Below, in pieces: positions 48,101 to 58,940 of a stretch of 64,000 nucleotides of DNA; position 1 is the stretch's first letter; each line of letters opens with the position of its first letter. The stretch is from Aquanectria penicillioides (lineage: Eukaryota; Ascomycota; Sordariomycetes; Hypocreales; Nectriaceae), in assembly GCA_003415625.1 (NCBI GenBank), contig PYIU01000004.1, positions 992,001 through 1,056,000 of the forward strand, read 5' to 3'. The notes below the pieces were generated by a model. The model was not told where the DNA came from. It did not search any database and saw only the letters and a program-made list of their open reading frames with translations. Position numbers and translations under genes: made by a program.

Positions 48101-48779
48101 TTCCATGCTCGACCTCGTCGAGCCCTTCCTCCACAAGGAAGGATTCCGATTTGTGCGCTACGATGGATCCATGAAGAACGACGAGCGAGAAGAGAGTCTA
48201 CGAAGCCTACGGTCCGACAAGAAGACGCGCATTCTACTGTGCAGTCTCAAGTGTGGTAGCTTGGGTCTCAACCTGACAGCTGCCACCAGAGTTGTCATTC
48301 TCGAGCCATTCTGGAATCCGGTAAGTCTTTGCCCGCCTTCAAACACATCCCCATTTACCTTTTATTCGTTCGTAATTGCTAACATGCACACCCAGTTCGT
48401 CGAGGAACAAGCTATTGACCGAGTCCATCGTCTCACACAAACCGTTGACGTCATCATCTACAAGTTGACGGTTACAAAGACTGTCGAGGAACGAATCCTC
48501 GAGCTACAGAACAAGAAGCGCCTCCTTGCTGAGCAGGCCATCGAAGGCAGCATGAAGAAGGGCGCCTTCAAGCTCGGCCTCAACGAGCTTATCGACCTCT
48601 TCAAGCCAGGTCACCACGGGTCCAATGACGATCTGCTAGGCCACACTGAAGATGGAAGCATCGAAAGCGTCGACGACCGCGGCCGCAGAGCGGCTGCTAT
48701 GATGAAAAGCAAGCCTGGCCCCCGAAGAGGCAGGAGAGTGCCGTGTATGGACGACGGTGGTAAATTAATAGATTGTTAG
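45191..48779 (+). CDS. SNF2-family DNA-dependent ATPase, Rad5/Rad16- or TTF2-like (one-base frame break)
   Basis: Exons 45191-48320 and 48396-48779; about 1170 residues after removing one base. The first 275 residues are basic, Ser/Pro-rich and probably disordered. SNF2 N-lobe: GGILADDMGLGKTLQTISLI (Walker A Lys319), DEAH at 436-439, LSGTPMQNNLDELQSL. Between the lobes lie a short Cys cluster (CNICGRSL ... CSECH), a Lys-rich stretch, acidic runs and a degenerate ADTT-type repeat (47749-47905). C-lobe: FSQFTSMLDLVEPFL, SLKCGSLGLNLTAATRVVIL and, after the intron, EEQAIDRVHRLTQ. Such proteins use ATP to strip or remodel protein-DNA complexes in repair or transcription. The Cys cluster is shorter than a full RING, so ubiquitin-ligase activity is doubtful. 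The 75-nt intron is a multiple of three without stops and could be missed. The frame breaks at AAA 46970-46972. Confidence 0.88.
46970..46972 (+). other. Frame break at AAA (SNF2 gene)
   Basis: Upstream frame EAMMRGRV; reading with one A fewer gives NYANALTLLLRLRQACNHPK, the conserved segment before the inter-lobe insert. This is the only one of six breaks that needs a base removed rather than added. Confidence 0.85.
47749..47905 (+). repeat. Degenerate coding repeat of ADTT/ADSS-type units
   Basis: About ten imperfect copies of an Ala-Asp-Thr/Ser unit in the acidic inter-lobe insert of the SNF2 ATPase. Confidence 0.75.
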
Positions 48780-49336
48780 ACGAGATGATGCTTTGACAAA
48801 GGACACCCACGCATGGCGTTCAACGGGGGCTGGTTGGTTGCATTGTGCCTGTTTTCAAGGGCGGGTCCATGAATATGTTCACGAATGATACATGTCTTAA
48901 TGAAGCTGACTATTCTTAATTCTTTCTTACGTCATGTCCCTACCAATCATGAAGATGTATGTCATAAAAACTAGCTGTCGCTTTGAGGCCTCTCCCTTGC
49001 AAGACACCCATCCAATGATCATCCATCAGCCAAGCCGAGGCTCTCAGCATCGCCGGACCACTAATCTACGTACGCATCACCCGTCATCAACATCTGAACT
49101 CGAGTCTCCCCATTCGGCGACGGGTCAAGAGAATGAACGAAAATATTGCGGCCGTAATGGTATCGTACATGAAAGGTTTACCCAAAAAGACCCCCGAGGA
49201 AAGAAAACAGCTAGATCCAGCAAGACGAAGCGAGAATTATTTGCGGGAGTCCATCATCATAAGTACCTGTTTCATTTACTCTCCAAATCCCCCCAAACTT
49301 CCTCGCTGGATGGTTTTTTTTTTTTTTTTTTCAGGT
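48780..49336. other. Convergent 3' region of the SNF2 and Hse1 genes
   Basis: No gene. Contains an 18-T run at 49314-49331, only five bases beyond the Hse1 stop (A18 on the Hse1 sense strand). Confidence 0.55.
49314..49331 (-). repeat. A18 tract just after the Hse1 stop
   Basis: T18 on the plus strand, five bases past the inferred stop codon. Confidence 0.8.
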
Positions 49337-51652
49337 TTAATACACACCGCCAGGTCGGTAATAATCGTTGGGCGCCGGGCCGAGGGAGCGTCACCAGGAG
49401 GAACGTAGGGCTTATATTGCTGGCCAGGAGCCTGAGACTGGCTAGGGAGATTGTGGCGGGCATCGTAGGCAGAGCCTCCTAGCTGCAGAGGAGGAGGTGT
49501 CATGACATTCTGAGGAGGCTGGGGGGGCTGACCAGTTGGAACGGCAGGAGGGGCCTGGTCAGGGGCGTTGGGGTTGTAGCTCTGGAATTGGCTGGGAGGC
49601 TGTTGCTGAGTGGTATATTGACCAACGGGGGGCTGATGGCTGTTGGCAATCTCATCAGGCGAGTACATGGAGCTTGAGTATGTGGCAGCCGAGGCTGGAT
49701 TGGGAGCGATGGGGGAATCGTAGACTGAGGTGGCTAGCTCCTGGGCACCGTAGGTGCTCGTGGGTCGTTGGAGGGGAGGTTGTGAGTAAGGGTTGGAATC
49801 CTGAGGAGGCTGAGAATAGGCGTTGTAGGGTTGGGCGGGAGTAGAGGTGTTGATGGGAGCCGGCTGTCGGCCGTTGGCGGGTGTCTGATCCCGAGGAGGA
49901 TATTGCTGGTTGGCGGGAACCTCGGCTCCTGCTACGTAGAAAGGAGCCGGGGCTCCCGGCGCTTGGGGTTGAAAGTTGGGAGGAGGGGAAGAGGTCTGAT
50001 ACGGGACTTGGTCTGAGGCTCGTTAGCACTGGTCATCATAGCACCTCTATACGTGAGACGGGATTCGGCATACCAGGGCGAGGAACATTGTATCGCTGCT
50101 CCTGCTCAGGTGGACCCTGTGGAGGGTATGCACCATACGGAGGGCCTGGTCGGATGGGGTACTGCTGATAGGTATGCTGCGGAGGGTGAGCCATGGATGA
50201 CTCCAGGAGAGACTCGTAGTCCCTTCGAGCTTTGATGAACTTTTCGTTGAGCTGGGTAAAGTCATCTGTCGTTGGTTAGCGAGGTGATCTGCATGCAGGG
50301 ATGGAGATACCGACCTTTCTTCTGCGAGTACTTTTCAATCAGCTTAATCAGCTTTGGTCGGATAGCCAAGGTCTGGTGGTACAGTTTCTATGTGCGTGTC
50401 AGCAATCTCGGCACATGATGCGAATCTCCAGGAGTGAGCGCATACCGAAATCTCCTCGTTATCTTCCTCTCTGGGCGCGGTGTTGGATGTGCTCAGGAGA
50501 GTAAGGAGCTTCTCAACATTCTTGATCTCGGCAAAAACCTCGGCTTCCATTTGAGCCTCCCGCTGCAACTCATCGGGGGTTGGGTCGGACAGCTTCTCAA
50601 CGTAGTTTAGAGGGAAGATGCCAGTCTTGCCTCTGAGGGAGCCTCGCCACCAATCTTTGTAAACGCTCTCGAGAACAGCAATGACGTCACCCTTCTTGAA
50701 TTCAAGCTCGCCGGGCTCAGAGGGGACAAAGTCGTAGAGGGCACGAACACGGCTGACAGTAGCAGCCGTGGTGCCCGCAGGGACTGGGGGCGGGGAGGTT
50801 TCTTGCTGAGCGCCGGTGCCGGCCTGGGAGCTGGAGCTAGCAGCGACCACCTTCTTTCGCTCCTCTTCCTCCAAACTCAACTTGAGAGCCATCTGTAGCT
50901 CGTCATCTTCCTTTTGGCGATCGAGGTCGGTGAGTCCGCGCTTCTGAGGCGCGCTGGGTGGGTGGAGGGTGGGGTTGGTCCTCTTGATGGTCTGATAGGC
51001 ATCGTTCATGATGCCAAGCTCGGGGTCGCTGCTGAACATTTCGCTCCATTCCTTCATGCGCTCAAGAATCTTAGGCTTGACCTGACTGTGGGTGTTGCGA
51101 TCGTTGGCTAGACGAAGGAGAGCGTCGGTAAAGGCGCGGCTGGAAAGTTCGCGGTGCATGCTCTTGCCGCAGTTTTGGGAGAGAGCATGCGCGAGCTATC
51201 AAGGAGTGTTAGCAGATGGCTGGGTTGCAGCGCTGCTCTGAGCAGACACGGATTGAAAATGAGGGCACATTACCTCGAGGGTGTACAGCTGAACATTTGC
51301 GTTTCGATGGGCAAGACGCTTGATCATGCTCTGGACGGCCTCTTTAGAGCCGTTTGCGTCGCCAGCGACCTTGTCGCAGACCTCCATGATGGCACCCCAG
51401 TCCTCTGAGGTGGCGTTCTCGTCGGTGGCCTTGGCTATGATACTGTTAGCGCTACCCATTCGCAAGAGATGAATCGTGCTCCGGCGGGGATTCTGGGATG
51501 CGGCCCATGTCTGCAAGCCGCAGCGGGGATAGTCGCTATGACGTCCGTACGATGAGGAACAGATGGGCCAGAGCCATGATTGGGATGGGTGAGCAGGTAG
51601 AGAACTTACCGACGACATCGTCGAACGGCCCAGTCGCTGTAGCTCGGAACAT
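49337..51652 (-). CDS. hse1: Hse1, ESCRT-0 subunit (VHS-UIM-SH3, STAM-like) (one-base frame break)
   Basis: Six exons: 51652-51610, 51434-51274, 51195-50446, 50387-50315, 50265-50074 and 50012-49337; 631 residues after one added base. A VHS domain (MFRATATGPFDDVVAKATDE onward) covers about residues 1-140. A ubiquitin-interacting motif EDDELQMALKLSLEEEE follows near 165-180, then SH3 at about 217-271 (ALYDFVPSEPGELEFKKGD, DWWRGSLRGKTGIFPLNYVE), a helical GAT-like core that pairs with Vps27, and a Pro/Gln-rich tail. With Vps27 it gathers ubiquitinated cargo on endosomes for the multivesicular body pathway. At GGG 49377-49379 (sense CCC) the frame slips; one added C gives a compact end PNDYYRPGGVY and a stop at 49339-49337, whereas the uncorrected frame runs into poly-Lys. 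The tail correction is less certain than the others because tails are less conserved. Confidence 0.93.
49377..49379 (-). other. Frame break at GGG (sense CCC) near the Hse1 C-terminus
   Basis: The existing frame reads ARRPTIITDLAVC and then Lys from the A tract. With one more C the tail is APNDYYRPGGVY and stops at once. It could instead be a true C-terminal variant. Confidence 0.65.
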
Positions 51653-53361
51653 GGCTGGGTGTGATGGTGCTGCCGAGTAGGCGGCACTGGAAAGGGTCAA
51701 GAAAGCTGGGGGGAGGAGGGGAAGCTAGGCAGAGGTGGCGGGAGTGAGGGAGATGGACAACTCCGCCGGGTCGGTGATGCGATCGCCTTCTATGCTTCTT
51801 GAGAAGTAAAAGGGAGAAGGAACCGGTGTATGCTTAGGAGAGGGAGGGCGACCCAAGGTTTTTTTTTTTTGTTCGTTTAGGCAGGTCGTATATCGGGTGC
51901 TGGTGATATCGGTCGGTGCTGTGTCGTGTCGCAGCAGTCGTGGGCGTGGTACGTAAGTTGGCCAGCACGATGCTTGGCGAAGTGCCTGGAGGTTGAGGCT
52001 AAGCTTCGGACTCGGGTTGATAAAAGAGGAAGCGAGAGTCGAGACCAGACTTCGAAGCCAGGATGTGGGATGTGACGCTGGGGTTGGGGGGATGCGGGAG
52101 GGAGAAGACGGAGATGGAGCGTAGTGGATGTGGATGCAATCATTATCGTCCATCAGGCTGCTGCTGGGCCTGGCCGGACATGACTTGTGGCACTGCGCAA
52201 CAGAGCCAGAGCCAGAGCCAGAGAGCCTACAGAGCACACTGGCACACTGTGCAGCGTCGCTGGGGGACTTGGGGCTGTGCTTCCATTGGCCGCCACTCGT
52301 TCGTCATCCGTCAATCCCACAGAGGGGCTGAGCTCTCCACTTCCACCAAAGTGCCCACCAAAGTGCCCAAACAGCGCGGTTGGCTTGCAAGGTAGCTATC
52401 GTGCCACCCAAGCAAGCCAGGCAAGCCAGGCGAGCCGGGTGCCTAGCGTCCCTTATTACGTAGGTTGCACCCACCTCGGATCGCTGCCAGATGTTTCTGC
52501 TGTTTCCATTCCGTGACGTGCTGCTTCGCTCTCGTCGACTGTCAGGCCGCGCGCACCCGCCACACCGCCACACATGACACACTCACAAGGCTAGTAGTAT
52601 CTTGTCATAGCACTAAGCTTGCCGTCTCAGAATATACGTGTGAACCTTGTCATCACGATCTCGCTGGACTCTACCGTATTCCCCTTGTCTGCCTCTCAGG
52701 GGAAATCCCTTCCATAAACAGAGCCCTGGAAAATCAACCATCTTAAAAAAGAAAAAAAAGTATGGGACAGAGCGGGAAATAACCTCCAAGGATGCCTACC
52801 AGTCCAGAGCAATTCAACAACGGCAAAGAAAGCCACATCCCGAAGGCTGTGAGCTACTACAAACAACACTCATATGTGAAAAATGTGTATTTACTTTCTC
52901 CCCCAAGATATACTCTGAGAAATAGTTAAAGGTCAGTCCAATATAGAACTTGCCATGTCCAGCTCTGTTTTCTTCGTCCCATAAGAAGGGCTGTTGTGCT
53001 TATCTCTCTGGCCTATACATTGTTATATCCCAAACCCGTCGTCGCCCATGTCCAAATGAATAAATCGCCTTGCCATTCTGTGTTCCTCTCCATGCTTGTC
53101 TGCAAATAAGAAAACCCCTTTGCTCCCTTCCTCGCAATATGCCATGAATCAAATGCAACATGAGAAACCTTCGACGCCATATCAACAAGGCTACCAGTGG
53201 GAATCAGTGACCCAAAAGCGCGCCAATCCTACCAGCAACTCCGCCCAAGGCCATCAATAACCCCTTCCTCTAGATGATTCCAACATGTCTTCTCCATCAA
53301 AAGTTCACAGTAGCCGACTTATCAACTATAGTCTATCAGAGTGTACATAGCTTCCAACGCG
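51653..53361. other. Hse1 promoter and Atg13 3' region
   Basis: No gene recognised. Short tandem motifs: GAGCCA units (about 52202-52222), two copies of AAAGTGCCCA near 52348-52370, and CAAGCCAGG units near 52410-52435. A T11 run at 51860-51870 lies in the Hse1 leader. Confidence 0.55.
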
Positions 53362-56269
53362 TTACCATCCCCTTCTTGATGCTTCTCGACTCTCGTATCC
53401 GCCTCGGTCAGGCCCAGTCACTGAGGGTCCTTGTCCGCCGGTTCGCCCTTCTTCTATGCTTCGTCGACCCTGTGCGTCCACCTCTGAGAAATCAAACATC
53501 AACGGCTCTCCACCGACGGACTCGTCATCTGCTCGGGCTAGTCTGGCGACCGAGCCAGGGAAACTCCCTTGCGATGGTTGAGCTGTAGCCTGTCGGTGGC
53601 TTTGTACCATTCCCATGTATCGACGTCTCCCGAATGGTGAGCTAGATGGGGCCACGGGGATGAGTCCTTCGGGTGGGTTCTCTTCAGACAACCCCGGCTG
53701 CATCATCTCTGATGTCTCGGCAGTTCCAATTTCGGCGGCGGGCAAGTCCTCTCGCCCTGCTGGATCGCCATCTAGTTGCATTTGCCTTCCTGTCAAGATA
53801 CTCCTCGAAGGTCGTTCCCTGTCACCAGCACCGAGGCTGATGCTCCGGTGAGCGTAAGCAAGGCCCGCGTCATCATCGTCGCCAGAAGCTCTATTCTGTT
53901 GTGCCGCTGAGCTCGAACGCCGTTGGTATGAGTCCAGGCGTGGCGAAAGGGGAATATCGATGGCTGTTGTACCATCTTGAGTGATCGTGTTCTGTCGGCT
54001 TGGCCCAGCAATGGCACTTTCCGGTAGACGACCTTGTCGTGAGGGAACCCGCCCTTGGCCCGTGTAATCGATGATTGAGTTCTCGCTCAGGCGAGATGGG
54101 ATTGCCGGTGTGTGGGGGTGTGCGGCGAAAGAGGCTTCCCTGGCGACGACGATGCTGACATTGAGGCGGGGGCAACCATACCAGGCACACTCGTCAGCTG
54201 TCTACTGGAGGAGCTTGATGATCTTTGCATCTGCATCGAAGAAGTCATCGACTCGGTCAGAGCGTTGTTTGAGTCCCTCATCATGTGAAACCTGGAAAGT
54301 TGGGCCACGGTCCGGTTCGTCGCCGATTCTCCTCGCTTAGCAGGTTCAAAGCTCTTGAGCGTCTTTTTACTGTCGAGCACCTTGAGGAATTCGGAGATGT
54401 TATCATCCTCGTTCTGGAGAGAATCAGAGCTGGTCCCCGCTACTTCGGCCAGGAGACCAGAGCCTGGTTGTGCTACAGACGAGGCCAGGCTCTGTCTACC
54501 ACTACTGCCTTGCTCATCGTCTCCAGCTCTACTGGCACCGCCAAAGGAAAGACGACCGCGGCGATGAGTAAAACTACTGCTATATCGGCTAGTAGAAACT
54601 GGTCTGGGAGATCCGACCACGGCAGAGTCGGCAGCTGGAGGAGGCCCGCCTCGAAGGGATGCCGGCATGCCCGCAGTGAGCGACGTGCGGTTTCTAGCTT
54701 GTTGCAGAGATGGGATCCCCCCAGGACGGGAAAACGAGCTTGGTGATGCCGGTGAGTCGGTCTCGGTCTGGCGCGGAATTGGCGAGCCCGAGAGCGATCC
54801 CGCCTTGAAAGGTTGAAATGAAACTGAGGGTCTACGGCTTGAGTTTTCGAATGTCCGTACCGTTGGTCGCGTTGCAGCGTGACGACCAATTGGTAATGAG
54901 TTTGGTCCTTCCAATTCATTATTTACTGGAAGGGATCCAGGAGGGGAGCTTGTATCAGATCCTGGAGATCGTACAGCTCTTAAAGCTGAGATGGGGCTAG
55001 TCCCCAGGGGGTTATTGCCGTGGAATGTCGAGAGACTTCCATAGGTCTGTTGCAGGTCACCGACATTGGGGCGAGAGCGGTTGTCGCGCAAGGATCCGAC
55101 TTCTGCCATGGGCACCCGAGGCCGATCTGATTGCTGGGGTAGTGATGGCCTGAAAAAGTTCTCATCAACGCCCATGAAACGGGAGCTCAAGAGGGCTTCC
55201 GAATCATCAATGCGGAAATTGCAGTCGTTGCGATATGTGACAAAGGTGCTCAGTCGTCCCACAGGCACTTCCAGGTCACCAAACATGTACTCCGTCACGG
55301 GATCTGGTCTACCGTCAATGGGATGCCTCAGTTGATCGAGACGTGGTCGGTCAGGTTCCGACGTGCGAATTCTAATGCGAGGGATGAGGGCGGGATGAGA
55401 GTTCTTTGCCGGGCCTTGGCTCGCAAATTTCCATGCCGGTAGGAGGCGAGTAGTGATGAATAAAGATCGAAAGAAGACAATTGCTTTCTTGTAAATGGTT
55501 GGTAGAATTGGGCCAAAGTCGTCGGTTAGTGTCACACCTGTCGTCTTGAGCTCGACTCGCCATCTCTCCAGTATCACCTCAGAATTCCGGCGGGATGAGC
55601 CAGGCGGGCTATCAGTAGATGATCCTGATGAGTTCAGCTGTTCCATTACATCCCATCTCTTTCCATTCTCATCGACAATGACAAGGCTCTGGCTTTCTTT
55701 TAGCCGTGATGTATCAAGGTAAACTTCAATGACCATCGGGGGCGGTCGGTTTTCGATGCTGCCGCAGCTCTTCCAGATCTTCAGTTCTTCACGGAAGTCA
55801 TCAATCTCATCTGTCTCGATTTGGAACTGTGAAAGTGGTCAGCAAGTTGGCCCGTACCAGCAATGGCTTGTTAACATACCCATTTGTTGGCTCTCCTGCC
55901 ACCGTTGGCATTACGCGAAGGTTTAACCTTGATACGGGAGTCAAGGACCAAGACCGCAGTCTTGGCATAGAAATTCTACCAGATCACCGTCAGCGCGCGC
56001 CCCATGCATCTGACTGGGAATCGGACTCATCGCCGGCAACGAGGCCCACGTACCTGGATGATCTGATCGAGCTTCTTCACCGAATCGGCAGGTGGGCCGA
56101 TCGGTGAAGGCTTCTCAAGAGTGGGCGAATCGAGGCCATCTCGGCCAGAGACGGTCGAGTCGGCACGGGATCGGGTGCCCAGCACAGCTTCCCTTGGGAT
56201 GGGAGCTCGTGAGGGGTTCTGCTGCGGCGCGGGTGACGAGACCCTGGGCACTCGAGGTTGCTGATGCAT
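53362..56269 (-). CDS. atg13: Atg13, Atg1-complex regulator of autophagy (one-base frame break)
   Basis: Exons 56269-56054, 55975-55880 and 55826-53362; 925 residues after one added base. The HORMA domain spans roughly residues 50-290: VKKLDQIIQNFYAKTAVLVL, then NKWFQIETDEIDDFREELKI, VIEVYLDTSRLKESQSLVIV and YMFGDLEVPVGRLSTFVTYR. The remainder is a Ser/Pro-rich disordered tail with the conserved EDDNISEFLKVLDSKKTLKS element that contacts Atg17/Atg1. Atg13 is dephosphorylated on starvation and activates Atg1 kinase at the pre-autophagosomal structure. The frame breaks at G5 54114-54118 (sense C5): SPGKPLSPHTP continues as HTPAIPSRLSENSIIDYTGQ with one more C, and otherwise stops at once. The 230 residues beyond keep one clean frame to the stop at 53362, so the gene is full length. 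The true ATG (56269) follows a GTCGGC-repeat leader. Confidence 0.93.
54114..54118 (-). other. Frame break in G5 (sense C5) of Atg13
   Basis: The in-frame reading stops 8 codons after the run; the +1-base reading gives AIPSRLSENSIIDYTGQ and stays open for about 250 codons. Confidence 0.88.
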
Positions 56270-56336
56270 GGCGAGGTGTGAGGAACGGGTATGGAATCTA
56301 GAGGAGAATCGGAGGGACAGGAGATCGGAAACCGGA

Positions 56337-56364
56337 GTCGGTGTCGGCGTCGGCGTCGGAGTCG
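56337..56364. repeat. GTCGGY hexanucleotide repeat in the Atg13 leader
   Basis: Four to five units; on the Atg13 sense strand this is a CCGAC-rich leader repeat. Confidence 0.7.
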
Positions 56365-57832
56365 ACGGTATCACGAGCGGATGGGGGTATCGGCCTGCCA
56401 CCGGAGCAGCTCATCCATGGCTCATGTCTCGAAGCTTGGGAAGAGTGAGAAAGGCGGGGGAAGACGAGTGTGGAATCGATTGTTGGGCTCTCTGGGACAA
56501 GTCGGCGGAAGTGGAGTTGCAGACGGTCGTGCAGACAGAGAAGTGTAAAAATGAATGAATGGAAAAGTCCTGGACGAGGCAGCTATGCTAGCGAGATGCA
56601 GGCACAACACAAAAACCAAGCAAAGCGACCAAGCAACAAGCAACAAAGTGCAGGCAGCCAAAAGCGACCGGGGTGTGTGGGTGCGAGCCCGGGAGGTGTG
56701 GTTGATGCGCCAGGCGACTAACGAATGGGGAGGAGGGCTTGGCTTTGTCGCCCGTATCGGTAACTTATCGGTATTGGCGACCCTATTTAGCGGCGGGGGT
56801 GCAACGATAGATTGGTTTGGATTGTGGGAGGGAGGGGGTTCAACGGTACAGAGTTGAGGAGTGAGGAGGATGGAGGATTGAGGATGGATGAGATGGCGAC
56901 CTGACAACCATCAGAGAGAGCGCTGATGTCGCCGTGTGCGCTCGAGGTCACGACGTTGCAGACGACAAGGTCAAGGCCAAGGCCAAGCACGAGCACGAGC
57001 AGCACGAGTACAGGGTCCTCGTGATGGGCGACGGCGAGTGGATTGGACGCCGGGCTGTCGTCATCGGCTAGAGCCGCACGTCACCAGGTTGCAACAGCAC
57101 TCTGACGCCGCAACAAGCGCGCTCTGGCTGAGGGTCGATGGCTTGAGGTGAGCTGGAAGGCGGCAATTGATGAAGATTCGGGGGTGATGGGGGGGCGTGG
57201 AGGATGAGAGAGAGACTGCAGATGCAGATGCAGGCAGATAGGCAGAGAAGAAAGGAGATGAGGATGAAGAACAGAGGTCGATGGGGATGTACTGACGGAC
57301 CCGAGTCAAGCATGACGAGCAAGCGCAGATAGCATTGGTCCTATTCCAGCACGGTACAGCACCAGTCCCGGTCCCTCCCAGTCCAAGTGTAGGAGTAGCA
57401 CTGCGCATGGCACTGGTACAACAGGTACTACGTGCTGTATACCAAGAATGTGTTGCCGTTGTCGGCGGCCCCGGGGGGGAGGGGGGCGCCCTATCACTCG
57501 GAGATCACTGTAACTGCACTGTAACCGCTGGGGGCCGGCCATCTTTGGTGTCCATGCTGGGCTGATGCTGGGGTGTCCCACCTCGCCCTCCACTGAGGCC
57601 CCCCAAAAATTCCCTAACGGGTCAGTGCGCTTTAGTGGATGCTCAGTGGGCCACCCACCCGCAAGTAGGTGCCCTGGCACGCCTGGTCCCTGCGGGGGTG
57701 CGCTGACCTTGCGGGCATCTGATTAGCTCGTGTCGACAACCATCACCTCTTGTCGCTCCCAGGGTTTCGACGAGCGCATGGAGAGCGCAAGCGCAGTTCA
57801 TTCATGTTACATTTCGTTTGCCATGCCGGGCA

Positions 57833-57861
57833 AGGCCAGGTCAGGCCAGGCCAGGCCAGGC
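57833..57861. repeat. GGCCA pentanucleotide repeat
   Basis: About five units of GGCCA with one TCA interruption, intergenic. Confidence 0.7.
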
Positions 57862-58940
57862 ATCTCCGTTTCTTGCGCTGTCCTGCTTGCTCTTGGAGGC
57901 ATGTCACTGGCCAAATCGGGAACCCTGAGACAGAGACACGAGGGCGGCATGGGTCTTGGTTCATGGCTCAATGCATCGACTCAGCTCATTGCTGGAACTG
58001 GATTGACTCACCCGCTCTCACTCACTCACTCACTTCAATTATTACTCACATTCATCCATTCACTCATTCACGCCTCGGGATGACTCCGTCGATGAGTCGA
58101 ATCTTGTTCCTCATCCCATCCCTCTCGGCTGATGTCGGGCCTCGCCAATCATCCAGCATCGATCGCCTCTCCACCCCTACTAACTATTGTTTTCCCTTCT
58201 CGCGCTCTCTCCGCCCTCCCGCCTGAACCGTCATAGTGCCGTATGTACATGTGGTGTGGTCAACGTGAGCCGTAGCTTATCTCGCTCCTCCCGAGTCCCT
58301 CCCCTTCGCAGATAAGCCATCTGCTGCCGTGCCTGTGCCAACGTCTCTCCGTCGACGGCTAGTTTGCCCACGACGATCGGTGCGGCACGTCCCAAACCCA
58401 ACGAGCCACTCAAAAAACACGCATCAAACTGGTCGACGGGTCCTGATCGTCTCATCATCTCTCTTGTCTCTTCTTCTTATCTCCCATCTTACCATGATCC
58501 ATCTACATCCGAACGAGGAGGTGCTCACGCGGCCCAACTCTCTTCACAATCGCCGATTCTCACATGCCACCGGCTCTATGTGAATGCCACCTCACTAAAT
58601 ACCTTCCCACCTTGAAGGACACAAACCCTGATGGAGGTGGTACTGGACAACCTGGAGGGCTCAAGTAACTTCAAATGCCCGGGTATCGAGCACTACGTGC
58701 ATGCCGGCATCGGTGCCCGTCTTTCTTGAAAGTCTTCCAGCTACGACTGAGTGATTACCACTGCTCACCTCTTCAGGGCGCAGCCGATATGTACAAACCG
58801 ACTGAGTGATCCAGAGCAGCAATTATGCAATGAAAAGGGCAACAAAAGGGGTGATTGATCCAAAAACTCCTATCCGACCCATCGGCGATGCGTCAAAAAT
58901 CCTATAATCCTCAGAATGCCCGCGAAATGGCTTGTAATAC

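Larger units (their letters stand above)
56270..58940. other. Atg13 promoter and IBtk-like gene 3' region
   Basis: No gene recognised in 2.7 kb. A GTCGGY hexanucleotide run (56337-56364) sits 70 bp upstream of the Atg13 start on its leader; GGCCA tandem units lie at 57833-57861 and CACT units near 58016-58034. Around 56480-56900 the Atg13 sense strand is CT-rich. Confidence 0.55.
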
